From Ornithinimicrobium cerasi (GTDB lineage: Bacteria; Actinomycetota; Actinomycetes; Actinomycetales; Dermatophilaceae): a stretch of DNA of 64,000 nucleotides. The DNA lies in assembly GCF_003702705.1 (NCBI RefSeq), contig NZ_QZMN01000015.1:1-64000 (forward strand), written 5' to 3'. Below are positions 24,211 to 32,220 of the stretch, piece by piece. The translations under genes were made by a program, and so were the position numbers. A model generated the notes under the pieces. It did not search any database, was not told where the DNA came from, and saw nothing but the letters and a program-made list of their open reading frames with translations. Within the stretch, counting starts at the first letter, position 1, and the number at the start of each line of letters is the position of its first letter.

Positions 24211-25833
24211 ATGAGCGAGCGCAGCCGCCCGGTTCCGGGAGACCACCTCCGGGACTACGGCCCCGACCCGCACCGCGGCGAGGAGGTCGAGCAGCGGTCA
24301 CCGGGTGAGCGCGCCTCGGCGCTCGACCCGCGCACGCTCAAGATCCGGTGGGGCGGGCTGCTGGCCGGCCTCCTCGGCGCAGCGCTCGTCTACCTCCTCA
24401 TGGGTGACGTCGAGCACCCCGCCAAGCTGACCGCGGCGACCGCGGTCCTCATGGGCGTCTGGTGGATGACCGAGGCGCTGCCGATCCCGGCGACCGCCCT
24501 CGTGCCCCTCATCGTGTTCCCGGTCCTGGGCCGGGACGTGAGCGTCGACGACGTCGGCGCCTCCTACGGCAACAACATCATCTTCCTGTTCATGGGCGGC
24601 TTCCTGCTGGCCCTGGCGATGCAGCGCTGGAACCTGCACCGCCGGATCGCCCTCGTCACCGTCCGCGCCATGGGGACCAACCCCGCCATGGTGGTCGCCG
24701 GCTTCATGGTGGCCACCGGGTTCCTGTCGATGTGGGTCAGCAACACCGCGACCGCGGTGATGATGCTGCCCATCGGCGTCTCGGTGCTCATGCTCGTCGC
24801 CAACCTCTCCGACGACGTGGACGCGCCCGCCTCCCCCGGTGACGGGAGCGAGATGGACCTGGAGAGCGAGGCGGTCAAGGAGGCCGTCATCAAGTCCAAC
24901 TTCGGCACCGCGCTGATGCTGGGCATCGCCTACGCCGCCTCGATCGGCTCCCTCTCCACGATCATCGGCACGCCGCCCAACACCCTCCTGGTGGGCTACC
25001 TCGACGAGGCGCACGGCGTCTCCATCGGCTTCGGCCAGTGGATGCTCGTCGGCCTTCCGCTGGCGATCGTCTTCCTGGTCATCTGCTGGTTCCTCCTGAC
25101 CAAGGTCCTCTTCAAGCCCGAGATCGACAAGATCCCCGGCGGCCGCGAGCTGATGACCGAGGAGATCGGCAAGCTCGGCCCGATGTCCCAGGGCGAGATC
25201 CGGGTGCTGGCGATCTTCGTGCTCGCGGCGCTGTCCTGGGTCTCCGTCCCGCTCCTCTTCGACGAGCCGCCGATCTCCGACGCCGGCATCGCGATGGCCG
25301 TCGGACTGCTGCTCTTCCTCCTGCCCGCGGGCGCCAACCGCGGGGTCCGGCTGCTCGACTGGGAGAGCGCCGTCCAGCTGCCCTGGGGCGTGCTCCTGCT
25401 CTTCGGCGGAGGGCTCGCGCTGTCGCGCCAGTTCGGCGACTCCGGCCTGACCGCCTGGATCGGCGAGCAGGCCTCCGGGCTCGGCGGTCTGCCCGTGGTG
25501 CTCCTCGTCGTCGTCTTCACCGCGGCGATCATCTTCCTCACCGAGCTCACCTCCAACACGGCGACCGCCGCGACCTTCCTGCCGGTCGCGGGCGGGATCG
25601 CCGGCGGGCTCGACGTGGACCCCATGCTGCTGGCCATCCCGGTGGCGCTGGCGGCCACCTGCGCGTTCATGCTGCCGGTGGCGACCCCGCCCAACGCGAT
25701 CGCGTACGGCTCCGGCTACGTGACCATCCCGCAGATGATGCGGGGCGGGCTGTGGCTCAACCTCGTCGGCATCGTGCTGATCACGGTGACCGTCATGACC
25801 CTGGCCGTGGGGGTCTTCGGCATCGTCTACTGA
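24211..25833 (+). CDS. SLC13/DASS family sodium:dicarboxylate symporter
   Basis: A 540-residue membrane protein with AAGGGG before ATG 24211. A polar N-terminal tail of about 45 residues precedes some 12 hydrophobic segments. The two SNT signature motifs that bind sodium and the carboxylate are present, SNTATAVMMLP and SNTATAATFLP, as are the IGTPPN and ATPPNAIAYGSGY motifs of the two inverted repeats. It probably imports succinate, fumarate or malate with sodium. A cytoplasmic insert (DAPASPGDGSEMDLESEAVK) lies between the halves. It ends in a strong hairpin shared with the convergent endonuclease gene. Confidence 0.9.
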   Translation: MSERSRPVPGDHLRDYGPDPHRGEEVEQRSPGERASALDPRTLKIRWGGLLAGLLGAALVYLLMGDVEHPAKLTAATAVLMGVWWMTEALPIPATALVPLIVFPVLGRDVSVDDVGASYGNNIIFLFMGGFLLALAMQRWNLHRRIALVTVRAMGTNPAMVVAGFMVATGFLSMWVSNTATAVMMLPIGVSVLMLVANLSDDVDAPASPGDGSEMDLESEAVKEAVIKSNFGTALMLGIAYAASIGSLSTIIGTPPNTLLVGYLDEAHGVSIGFGQWMLVGLPLAIVFLVICWFLLTKVLFKPEIDKIPGGRELMTEEIGKLGPMSQGEIRVLAIFVLAALSWVSVPLLFDEPPISDAGIAMAVGLLLFLLPAGANRGVRLLDWESAVQLPWGVLLLFGGGLALSRQFGDSGLTAWIGEQASGLGGLPVVLLVVVFTAAIIFLTELTSNTATAATFLPVAGGIAGGLDVDPMLLAIPVALAATCAFMLPVATPPNAIAYGSGYVTIPQMMRGGLWLNLVGIVLITVTVMTLAVGVFGIVY

Positions 25834-25839
25834 CCTCGG

Positions 25840-25890
25840 GTATGCCGTGGGGCCGGGTCCGCGCACGAGCGACCCGGCCCCACGGCATAC
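25840..25890. terminator. bidirectional terminator hairpin, 20-bp perfect stem
   Basis: Arms 25840-25859 and 25871-25890 are perfect inverse complements over 20 bases, with an 11-base loop. The hairpin sits six bases after the SLC13 stop and seven bases before the end of the convergent endonuclease gene. Each arm carries one copy of the recurrent GTATGCC/GGCATAC heptamer. Confidence 0.85.
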
Positions 25891-25897
25891 ACAGGAC

Positions 25898-27118
25898 TCA
25901 GGGGCGGTGCGGCAGGCGCACGTCCACCCAGACCAGCCGGTGGTCGCTGGTCGGGAACGGGAAGGTGCCCACCAGCCGGAACAGCGGGTCGTCCGAGGTC
26001 GGCCAGAACACGCCGGCGTCGAGGATGCGCAACGAGGTGCTGGGCAGCACGTAGTCGACCCGCAGGTTGCCGGGCGCCCCGTCGGCGAAGTCGGCCGTGT
26101 CGAAGGCGGGGTCGCCGCGGTGGGTCAGGTTGGCACCGCCCTGGAGGGCGGCCTGCTCCACCGCGCCTGCGCTCGCCGGGGTCATCGAGGTGTTGACCCG
26201 GGGGTGCTCGAGCAGCTGGTGGATGGCACCGTCGAGGGAGTCCCCGTCGAGGGGGTCGGCGTTGTAGTCGCCGACGATGACGAACCGCTCGCCCGGCTTC
26301 AGACCGCCCGTGCCGCCCTCGTCGTCGTAGATGTAGGACGACTGCCGCGGCGAGCCGACGTAGTCGGCCCAGAAGCGGATCTCGTCGTGGTTGCGGCGGC
26401 CGTTGCGGTCCTCCGGGCCGTCGAAGGTCGGCGGCGTGGGGTGGGCGGCGAGCACGTGGACGACCTTGCCGCCGACGTCGACCGGCACGTCCCAGTGCGA
26501 CTTGCTCGACAGCGGCAGCTCGGCCAGCTCGGCGGGGGAGTACCACCCTTCCGGCAGCACGTTGCCCGGCATGTCCGCCCAGCGGAAGTGCTGGAAGGTG
26601 CGGACCGCGTCCATGTCGATCGGGTAGCGGGAGTAGACGACCATGCCGTACTGGCCAGGGAAGAAGCCGAAGCCCCAGGCGTCGTCCGGCCCGGCGATCA
26701 CGCCGTTGTTGTTGAGGTCGAACCCGCTGGGGACGCCGGTGTTGGACGGCGCGATGTAGGCGTAGGGGTAGTCGACCGGGTCGGCGCCGTTCTGGCCGAC
26801 GGCCAGGTAGTTGTCGCGGAACAGGTCCTCGTTGCCCGGTGCGTAGTCGAACTCGTTGATGAGCACCACGTCGGGACGGGTGCGCTGGATGGTCTCGGCG
26901 ACGTTGCGCGCCTGCAGGTTGTCGGGGGTCGACAGGTCGGCGGCGAGCTCGCCGTCCGCGTTGCGGTTGAGGGAGGCGTTGAAGGTCGCCACGCGCAGGT
27001 CGTGGTCCGGCGGCCCGGTAGGTCCGGGCGCGGCCTGCGCCGGGACCAGGGCGGCTCCGGCGAGCGCGAGGGTGAGGGTGGTGGAGGCGACGACGGCGCG
27101 GCGGGTCAGAGACGTCAT
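25898..27118 (-). CDS. secreted endonuclease/exonuclease/phosphatase family protein
   Basis: A 406-residue protein. ATG 27118 starts a signal peptide with two Arg (TRRAVVASTTLTLALAGAAL) and a cleavage site after QAA. The EEP fold motifs are in order: VATFNASLN, LINEFDY (metal-binding Glu), HPTPP, GDYNADP and the closing TSDHRLVW (catalytic Asp-His). It is predicted to cleave a phosphodiester outside the cell; DNA, RNA or phospholipid cannot be told apart. A phosphate transporter (PiT) lies 2.2 kb away, which would fit phosphate scavenging, but the two are not in one operon. Confidence 0.85.
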   Translation of the reverse strand: MTSLTRRAVVASTTLTLALAGAALVPAQAAPGPTGPPDHDLRVATFNASLNRNADGELAADLSTPDNLQARNVAETIQRTRPDVVLINEFDYAPGNEDLFRDNYLAVGQNGADPVDYPYAYIAPSNTGVPSGFDLNNNGVIAGPDDAWGFGFFPGQYGMVVYSRYPIDMDAVRTFQHFRWADMPGNVLPEGWYSPAELAELPLSSKSHWDVPVDVGGKVVHVLAAHPTPPTFDGPEDRNGRRNHDEIRFWADYVGSPRQSSYIYDDEGGTGGLKPGERFVIVGDYNADPLDGDSLDGAIHQLLEHPRVNTSMTPASAGAVEQAALQGGANLTHRGDPAFDTADFADGAPGNLRVDYVLPSTSLRILDAGVFWPTSDDPLFRLVGTFPFPTSDHRLVWVDVRLPHRP

Positions 27119-27204
27119 ACCCGGCAACCTAGAGGGGTATGGCGAACGCCGCACCCGGGTGCGGTGAAGCGCTGGTGGACGAGCGGTGTGGGAGAGTTCG
27201 TCCT

Positions 27205-28716
27205 ATGAGCGAGAGGACCGCGACGACGCGGCTCAGCGAGTCCGAGCGGCGTCTGGTCGAGACCACCGGCATCGAGGTGATCGACGAGGGCCAGCGCACC
27301 GCGAAGCCGTCGGACCTGTTCTGGCCGTGGTTCGCCGCCAACGTGTCGGTCTTCGGGATCAGCTACTCCAGCTTCGTCTACGGCTTCGGCATCAGCTTCG
27401 TGCAGGCGCTGGTCGTCACCGTCGTCGGGATCGTGCTGTCCTTCCTCGCCTGCGGGATCATCGCGATCGCCGGCAAGCGGGGGTCGGCCCCCACGATGGT
27501 CCTCTCGCGGGCAGCCTTCGGGGTGAACGGGCAGAAGGTGCCGGGGGTCTTCTCCTGGCTCATCTCCATGGGCTGGGAGACCTTCCTGGCGATCATGGCG
27601 GTGCTGGCCACGGCGACGGTGTTCCGCCAGCTCGGCTGGAGCGACGGGACGACGACCAAGGTGCTGGCCTGCGCGGTGATCGCCGGGCTCATCGTGCTCG
27701 CCTCCGTCGCCGGCTACCACACGATCATGCGGATGCAGTCGGTGCTGACCTGGGTCACCGGTGCGGTGACGATCGCCTACGTGGCGATGACGCTGGACCG
27801 GGTCGACCTGGGCGCCGTGATGGCACGGGAGGCCGGGCCGCTGGAGGCCGTCATCGGGGCGCTCGTCCTGCTGATGACAGGCTTCGGCCTGGGCTGGATC
27901 AACATCGCCGCCGACTGGTCGCGCTACCAGCGCCGGGACGCCCCGGGCGCCTCGATCGCGTTCTGGAACACCCTCGGCGGCGCGCTGGCGCCGACCCTGC
28001 TCGTCATCTACGGACTGCTCCTCATCGGCTCCGACCCGGCGCTGGAGGAGGGCATCGTCAACGACCCGATCGGCACCCTCGCGACGATCCTGCCCCTCTG
28101 GTTCCTGGTGCCCTTCCTCCTCGCCGCGGTCCTGGCGCTGGTGAGCGGCGCGGTGCTGGGCATCTACTCCTCGGGGCTGACCCTCCTCTCGCTGGGGGTG
28201 AAGATCCCCCGCCCGACCGCGGCCCTCATCGACGGCACCATCCTGACCCTGGGCACCATCTGGGTCGTCTTCTTCGCGCAGAGCTTCCTCGCGCCGTTCC
28301 AGAGCTTCCTCATCACCCTCGGCGTGCCGATCGCGGCGTGGGCGGGCATCCTCATGGCCGACGTCGCGCTGCGCCGCCGCGACTACGACGAGCGGGCGCT
28401 CTTCGACCGCACCGGCCGGTACGGCGACTGGAACTGGGTCGCGATCGGGATCATGGCGGTCGCCTCCGTCATCGGCTGGGGACTGGTCATCAACCTCTTC
28501 GCCGACGCTGCGCCGTGGAACAACTGGCAGGGCTACCTGCTCGGGCCGATCGGGGGCAGGGAGGGCACCTGGGCGTGGGCCAACACCGGCGTGCTCGTGT
28601 CCCTGGCCATCGGCTTCCTCGGCTGGCTGGCCCTGGGCCGCTCGATCGTGCGCCGGCAGGAGGAGGGCCTCACGCCCGCGGCCGACGCCCGCCCCGACCG
28701 CGTGGTCACGTCGTGA
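27205..28716 (+). CDS. NCS1-family nucleobase/cytosine permease
   Basis: A 503-residue protein with about 12 membrane segments. NCS1 marks: the ETTGIEVI start, PSDLFWPWFAANVSVFGISY, GKRGSAPTMVLSRAAFG, GLGWINIAADWSRYQRR and DYDERALFD in the C-terminal half. Members take up cytosine, purines, allantoin or related compounds with H+ or Na+. The next gene overlaps it (GTGA) and encodes a cysteine hydrolase, so the imported compound is probably split by that enzyme. It is divergent to the endonuclease gene. Confidence 0.88.
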   Translation: MSERTATTRLSESERRLVETTGIEVIDEGQRTAKPSDLFWPWFAANVSVFGISYSSFVYGFGISFVQALVVTVVGIVLSFLACGIIAIAGKRGSAPTMVLSRAAFGVNGQKVPGVFSWLISMGWETFLAIMAVLATATVFRQLGWSDGTTTKVLACAVIAGLIVLASVAGYHTIMRMQSVLTWVTGAVTIAYVAMTLDRVDLGAVMAREAGPLEAVIGALVLLMTGFGLGWINIAADWSRYQRRDAPGASIAFWNTLGGALAPTLLVIYGLLLIGSDPALEEGIVNDPIGTLATILPLWFLVPFLLAAVLALVSGAVLGIYSSGLTLLSLGVKIPRPTAALIDGTILTLGTIWVVFFAQSFLAPFQSFLITLGVPIAAWAGILMADVALRRRDYDERALFDRTGRYGDWNWVAIGIMAVASVIGWGLVINLFADAAPWNNWQGYLLGPIGGREGTWAWANTGVLVSLAIGFLGWLALGRSIVRRQEEGLTPAADARPDRVVTS

Positions 28717-29237
28717 CCGCTGAGCCCTGGCTCGTGGTGGTCGACGCGCAGCGCGTCTTCGCCGACCCCGCGTCCCCGTGGTGCGCCCCGCGGTTCGCGG
28801 GGACGGTCGAGCCGATCCACCGCCTCGTCGCCCAGCACGGCGATCGGGTGGTCCAGACCCGGTGGGTCCCTCCCCACGTCAAGCACGGGTCCTGGGTCCC
28901 CTACTTCGAGCAGTTCCCCTTCGCCGACCGTGAGCCGCACGACCCCCTCTTCGAGCTGGTCGAGGAGATCGAGGGCCTGCACCTGCCCCACACGGTCACC
29001 GAGCCGACCTTCGGCAAGTGGGGGCCGCAGCTGCGCGGGGTCGTCGGTCACGACGCCCACCTCGTGCTCGCGGGGGTCGCCACCGACTGCTGCGTCCTGT
29101 CGACGGCGCTGGCCGCGGCGGACGCCGGCTGCCTGGTGGAGGTCGTCGCCGACGCGTGCGCGGGCAGCAGCGACGAGGCCCACGAGCGGGCCCTCGAGGC
29201 TATGCGCCTCTACGCGCCGCAGATCCTCGTGCGCTGA
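28713..29237 (+). CDS. isochorismatase-like cysteine hydrolase
   Basis: A 174-residue protein; GTG 28713 overlaps the permease stop. The cysteine-hydrolase triad is seen: Asp in VVVDAQRVF (residue 11), Lys in EPTFGKWG, and Cys in GVATDCCVLSTALAAADAG. The fold includes nicotinamidases, ureidoacrylate amidohydrolases and N-carbamoylsarcosine amidases. Coupling to an NCS1 permease favours a nitrogen-salvage amidase acting on a nucleobase-related amide. The substrate is inferred, not shown. Confidence 0.85.
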   Translation: MTAEPWLVVVDAQRVFADPASPWCAPRFAGTVEPIHRLVAQHGDRVVQTRWVPPHVKHGSWVPYFEQFPFADREPHDPLFELVEEIEGLHLPHTVTEPTFGKWGPQLRGVVGHDAHLVLAGVATDCCVLSTALAAADAGCLVEVVADACAGSSDEAHERALEAMRLYAPQILVR

Positions 29238-29254
29238 CGGGCGGTCCGCCCGTC
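29236..29254 (+). terminator. terminator-like hairpin after the cysteine hydrolase gene
   Basis: GACGGGCGG (29236-29244) and CCGCCCGTC (29246-29254) are inverse complements, beginning within the stop codon. The closest inner pairs would open to make a loop. No U-tract follows. Confidence 0.5.
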
Positions 29255-29341
29255 GGACGGAGGCCGCCGGGATCGCCGCTCGGGCGTCCCGAGCACGACC
29301 GGCGCGTGAACGCCGGGTGAACGGGTGCACAATGGTCGCTC

Positions 29342-30583
29342 GTGAGCGCCGAGCTGACCGTCCTCGTGCTGGTGGTCGTCGTGGCCCTGGCCTTCGACTT
29401 CACCAACGGCTTCCACGACACGGCGAACGCGATGGCGACCTCCATCGCCACCGGTGCGCTCGCGCCCCGCGGGGCGGTCGCGCTGTCCGCGGTGCTCAAC
29501 CTCGTCGGGGCGTTCCTGTCCGTCGAGGTCGCGCTGACCGTGACCAACTCGGTGATCAACATCCAGGACGCCGACGGCGCACCACGGCCGGAACTGCTCG
29601 GGGACGGTGGGCTCGCACTGCTGGTCGTGCTGCTCGCCGGCCTGGTCGGCGCCATCCTCTGGAACGTCCTGACCTGGCTCCTCGGCCTGCCGTCCTCCTC
29701 CTCCCACGCGCTGTTCGGCGGGTTGATCGGCGCCACCGTCGCCTCGCTGGGCTGGGGCGGGGTGAAGTGGGTGGGCGACGGGAGCAGGCTGGACGGGGTC
29801 ATCGGCAAGGTCGTGCTCCCGGCCCTGATGTCGCCCGTCATCGCGGTGGCGGTCGCGGCCGTCGGTACCTGGCTGGTCTACCGCATCACCCAGGGGGTCG
29901 CCGGGCGCTACCGGGAGAACGGCTTCCGCTGGGGCCAGATCGGGTCCGCGTCCCTGGTGTCCCTGGCCCACGGGACCAACGACGCGCAGAAGACCATGGG
30001 CATCATCACCCTCGCGCTCATCGCGTCCGGGCAGTGGACCGACACCGGGAGCGTGCCGTTCTGGGTCAAGGCCTCCTGCGCGCTCGCGATCGCCGTGGGC
30101 ACCTACCTGGGCGGCTGGCGCATCATCCGCACCCTCGGGAAGGGGCTGGTGGAGATCTCCTCGCCGCAGGGGATGGCCGCCGAGTCGTCCTCGGCCGCCG
30201 TCATCCTCACCGCGAGCCACCTCGGCTTCGCCATCTCCACGACGCACGTGGCCACCGGGTCGATCCTCGGCTCCGGGGTCGGCCGCCGCGCCGAGGTGCG
30301 GTGGGGCGTCGCCGGCCGGATGCTCGTGGCCTGGCTGATCACCCTGCCGATGGCCGGTCTCGCCGGAGCCCTGACCTGGTGGATCGGGAGGCTGGCCGGT
30401 GGCGGGGCCGTGGCCGCCGCCGTGATGACGGCCCTGCTCGTCGCCGCCTGCTGGTGGATGTGGCGCCGCTCGCGGCAGCGACCGGTCAACAGGCACAACG
30501 TCAACGAGGACTGGGACGGGGCCGCGTCACCCGACGGGGGCACGACGGCACCCGCCCGGTCGACCACGGAGGTGGAGTGGTGA
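29342..30583 (+). CDS. PiT-family inorganic phosphate transporter
   Basis: A 413-residue membrane protein starting at GTG 29342. It carries both PiT signatures: FDFTNGFHDTANAMAT near the N-terminus and AHGTNDAQKTMGII in the second half, and the GLPSSSSHALFGGLIGA and ISTTHVATGSILGSGV motifs. It imports phosphate, as a metal-phosphate complex in known bacterial members, driven by protons. It is the first gene of a coupled three-gene unit with a small membrane protein and DUF3349, as in other actinobacteria. Confidence 0.93.
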   Translation: MSAELTVLVLVVVVALAFDFTNGFHDTANAMATSIATGALAPRGAVALSAVLNLVGAFLSVEVALTVTNSVINIQDADGAPRPELLGDGGLALLVVLLAGLVGAILWNVLTWLLGLPSSSSHALFGGLIGATVASLGWGGVKWVGDGSRLDGVIGKVVLPALMSPVIAVAVAAVGTWLVYRITQGVAGRYRENGFRWGQIGSASLVSLAHGTNDAQKTMGIITLALIASGQWTDTGSVPFWVKASCALAIAVGTYLGGWRIIRTLGKGLVEISSPQGMAAESSSAAVILTASHLGFAISTTHVATGSILGSGVGRRAEVRWGVAGRMLVAWLITLPMAGLAGALTWWIGRLAGGGAVAAAVMTALLVAACWWMWRRSRQRPVNRHNVNEDWDGAASPDGGTTAPARSTTEVEW

Positions 30584-30882
30584 ACGGGCTGCTCGGCCAC
30601 GCCCTGCAGGGCGCCGCCCAGGTCCTCCTCGTCGGGCTGCTGCTCGGCGCAGGCCTGCCCGCGATCTTCGCCCTGGGCATCCGGGCCCTCGCCTGGGCCG
30701 AGGGCGGGGACGCCGAGGTGTCCCACGCGGAACCGCAGCCCCTGGGCCGGTTGCTGGCCTACCTCTGCTTCGCGGTCGCGGGGATCGGCGTGCTCCTCGG
30801 CCTCGCGGTGATCGTCAGCGGCGGCGTCGGCATGGAGCTGGTGATGGACGGCCTGGTCCCGACCATCAGGAGGGAGGGGTGA
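30580..30882 (+). CDS. small two-segment membrane protein in the PiT operon
   Basis: A 100-residue protein whose GTG overlaps the PiT stop. Two hydrophobic segments (AAQVLLVGLLLGAGLPAIFAL and LLAYLCFAVAGIGVLLGLAVIVSGG) are joined by a loop of about 25 mostly polar residues. The stop overlaps the DUF3349 start. The tight coupling suggests an accessory subunit or regulator of phosphate uptake; no family is recognised. Confidence 0.75.
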   Translation: MNGLLGHALQGAAQVLLVGLLLGAGLPAIFALGIRALAWAEGGDAEVSHAEPQPLGRLLAYLCFAVAGIGVLLGLAVIVSGGVGMELVMDGLVPTIRREG

Positions 30883-31250
30883 GCGTGGCGGAGCCGGAGC
30901 GTCGGCCGGGGGTCATCTCCCGGGTCGTGAGCTGGCTGCGCGCGGGCTACCCGGACGGGGTCCCGACCGGGGACTACGTCGCCCTGCTCGGGGTGCTGCG
31001 CCGTCGGCTCGGCGAGGCCGAGATCCAGGCCATCGCCGAGGAGCTGGCCGCGCAGCGCGACCTGGGCCTGACGTCGGAGCGCGTGCGTGAGCTGATCCGT
31101 GAGCACTCGCTTCTCGACCCGCACGAGGAGGACGTCGCCCGCGTCAGCGAGGTGCTCGCGAGTACCGGCTACCCGGACGAGGACGAGGACGAGGACGAGG
31201 CGGAGGGCGAGCAGGACGAGGCGGGCCGAGGCCTCAGCCCCGACCCCTGA
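30879..31250 (+). CDS. DUF3349 domain-containing protein
   Basis: A 123-residue soluble protein. GTG 30879 overlaps the preceding stop. The DUF3349 core is all-helical: VVSWLRAGYPDGVPTGDYVALLGVL, then RRRLGEAEIQAIAEELA and SERVRELIREHSLLDPHEEDVARVSEVL. The C-terminus is a run of Asp/Glu (codon repeat GACGAG) of low complexity. DUF3349 genes commonly accompany PiT genes in actinobacteria; the function is unknown. The last 17 bases overlap the convergent gene. Confidence 0.85.
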   Translation: MSVAEPERRPGVISRVVSWLRAGYPDGVPTGDYVALLGVLRRRLGEAEIQAIAEELAAQRDLGLTSERVRELIREHSLLDPHEEDVARVSEVLASTGYPDEDEDEDEAEGEQDEAGRGLSPDP

Positions 31251-31638
31251 GCACCGCGAGCAGCGCCAGCCCGTAGGCCTCCTCGGCGTCGGGGTGGACG
31301 AACGTCTGCGGCGCGCCCTCGATCAGGGCGACCACGGCATACTCCCGGCCCTGCATCCCCAGGCCCACGAAGTCGTGCCCGAGCACCGCGCGGAGCTGGT
31401 CCTCCCGGGGTAGCCACAGGGTCTCCTCCAGGTTCACGGAGTCCAGCGCCCACTCGGTCACCCCGTTGAAGCCGATGACCGACCCGCCGACGAAGGTGTG
31501 CACCTCGACCGTCATGTCGGCCAGGTAGAAGACCTCCTCCCCGAGGGCAGGGCGGTCGACGACGAAACGGTCGCCCGGCAGGGGCGACCAGTTCAGTCCG
31601 GCGTCGAGCAGGCGTCGGGCGAGCTCCGTGGACAGCAT
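31234..31638 (-). CDS. conserved actinobacterial hypothetical protein
   Basis: A 134-residue protein. The pattern MLSTELARRLLDAGLNWSPL, PGDRFVV, VEVHTFVGGSVIGFNGVTEWAL and WLPREDQLRAVLG recurs in actinobacteria, sometimes under the misleading name of pilus assembly protein CpaE. No signal peptide or membrane segment is seen; it is mixed alpha-beta and acidic. The function is unknown. It is a single gene between a hairpin upstream and the PiT operon, convergent to it. Confidence 0.8.
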   Translation of the reverse strand: MLSTELARRLLDAGLNWSPLPGDRFVVDRPALGEEVFYLADMTVEVHTFVGGSVIGFNGVTEWALDSVNLEETLWLPREDQLRAVLGHDFVGLGMQGREYAVVALIEGAPQTFVHPDAEEAYGLALLAVLRGRG

Positions 31639-31650
31639 CGACCCAGTATG

Positions 31651-31686
31651 ACGAGGGGCCGGCCTGCGAGCAGGCCGGCCCCTCGT
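31651..31686 (-). terminator. terminator hairpin with a 17-bp perfect stem
   Basis: ACGAGGGGCCGGCCTGC (31651-31667) pairs with GCAGGCCGGCCCCTCGT (31670-31686), with only GA between them, so the top pairs must open. It lies 16 bases after the stop of the minus-strand membrane protein gene that ends at 31702. Confidence 0.75.
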
Positions 31687-31701
31687 GGCGTGCTGGGGAG
31701 G

Positions 31702-32133
31702 TCAGGCGCGGGCGGCGACCCGGTCCCGGGCGTCGTCCGGGCGGGCGCGCAGGCCGATCCCTCCGAGGATCATGGCGACCCCGACACCCATCGCCATCGC
31801 GGCGACGCCGAAGGCGACGACCGAGGTGAAGAGCGAGGCGCGCAGGAACGAGGCCGACATCGCGACCTGGCGCAGGGGGTCCTCGCGGTCCAGCTCGGCG
31901 TAGGTCTTGCCGCCGGTGGACTCCAGGGCGTGCTTGTCGATGATCTGGGCCTGGGAGTAGGCGGAGAACGGGCCGTCGACCGTGTCACCCTGCAGGAAGG
32001 CGGCGTCGTCGGCGACCGTGACGTTGGCCCGGCTCAGCTCCTGGCTGACCAGGACGTAGGTGGCTCCGCCAGCAATGACGAAGATGAGTCCGAGGACGAT
32101 GAGGATGGTACCCATGGCGCGGCTGGTGCGCAT
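31702..32133 (-). CDS. two-segment membrane protein (LigA-like misnamed family)
   Basis: A 143-residue protein; ATG 32133 has AAAGG nine bases upstream. The N-terminal segment (MGTILIVLGLIFVIAGGATYVLV) acts as an anchor. Then comes an outside domain with DDAAFLQGDTVDGPFSAYSQ and the ALESTGGKTYAELDREDP motif, and a second segment VVAFGVAAMAMGVGVAMILGGIGL. Relatives in this family of bacteria are often labelled aromatic ring-opening dioxygenase LigA, for which I see no evidence here. It is divergent to the helicase gene. Confidence 0.8.
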   Translation of the reverse strand: MRTSRAMGTILIVLGLIFVIAGGATYVLVSQELSRANVTVADDAAFLQGDTVDGPFSAYSQAQIIDKHALESTGGKTYAELDREDPLRQVAMSASFLRASLFTSVVAFGVAAMAMGVGVAMILGGIGLRARPDDARDRVAARA

Positions 32134-32157
32134 GTCTGTGTGCCTTTCTGGCGGTGG

Positions 32158-32186
32158 TTGACGCGTCAATACTACACACAATAGGA
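32158..32186. promoter_or_regulatory. palindrome and candidate promoter between divergent genes
   Basis: TTGACGCGTCAA (32158-32169) is a perfect 12-base palindrome whose left half also reads as a -35 box (TTGACG). Seventeen bases later ATAGGA could act as a weak -10 box for the helicase gene. The gap between the divergent genes is 87 bases. Either a promoter, an operator, or both. Confidence 0.4.
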
Positions 32187-32220
32187 GTAATGCCGTCCGA
32201 CATGCCGGACAATGGTGCCA

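Noticed and set aside
31177-31205. Tandem GACGAG hexamer as a possible microsatellite or CRISPR-like repeat
   Set aside because: It is a codon-level Asp/Glu run inside the DUF3349 coding region, with no spacers.
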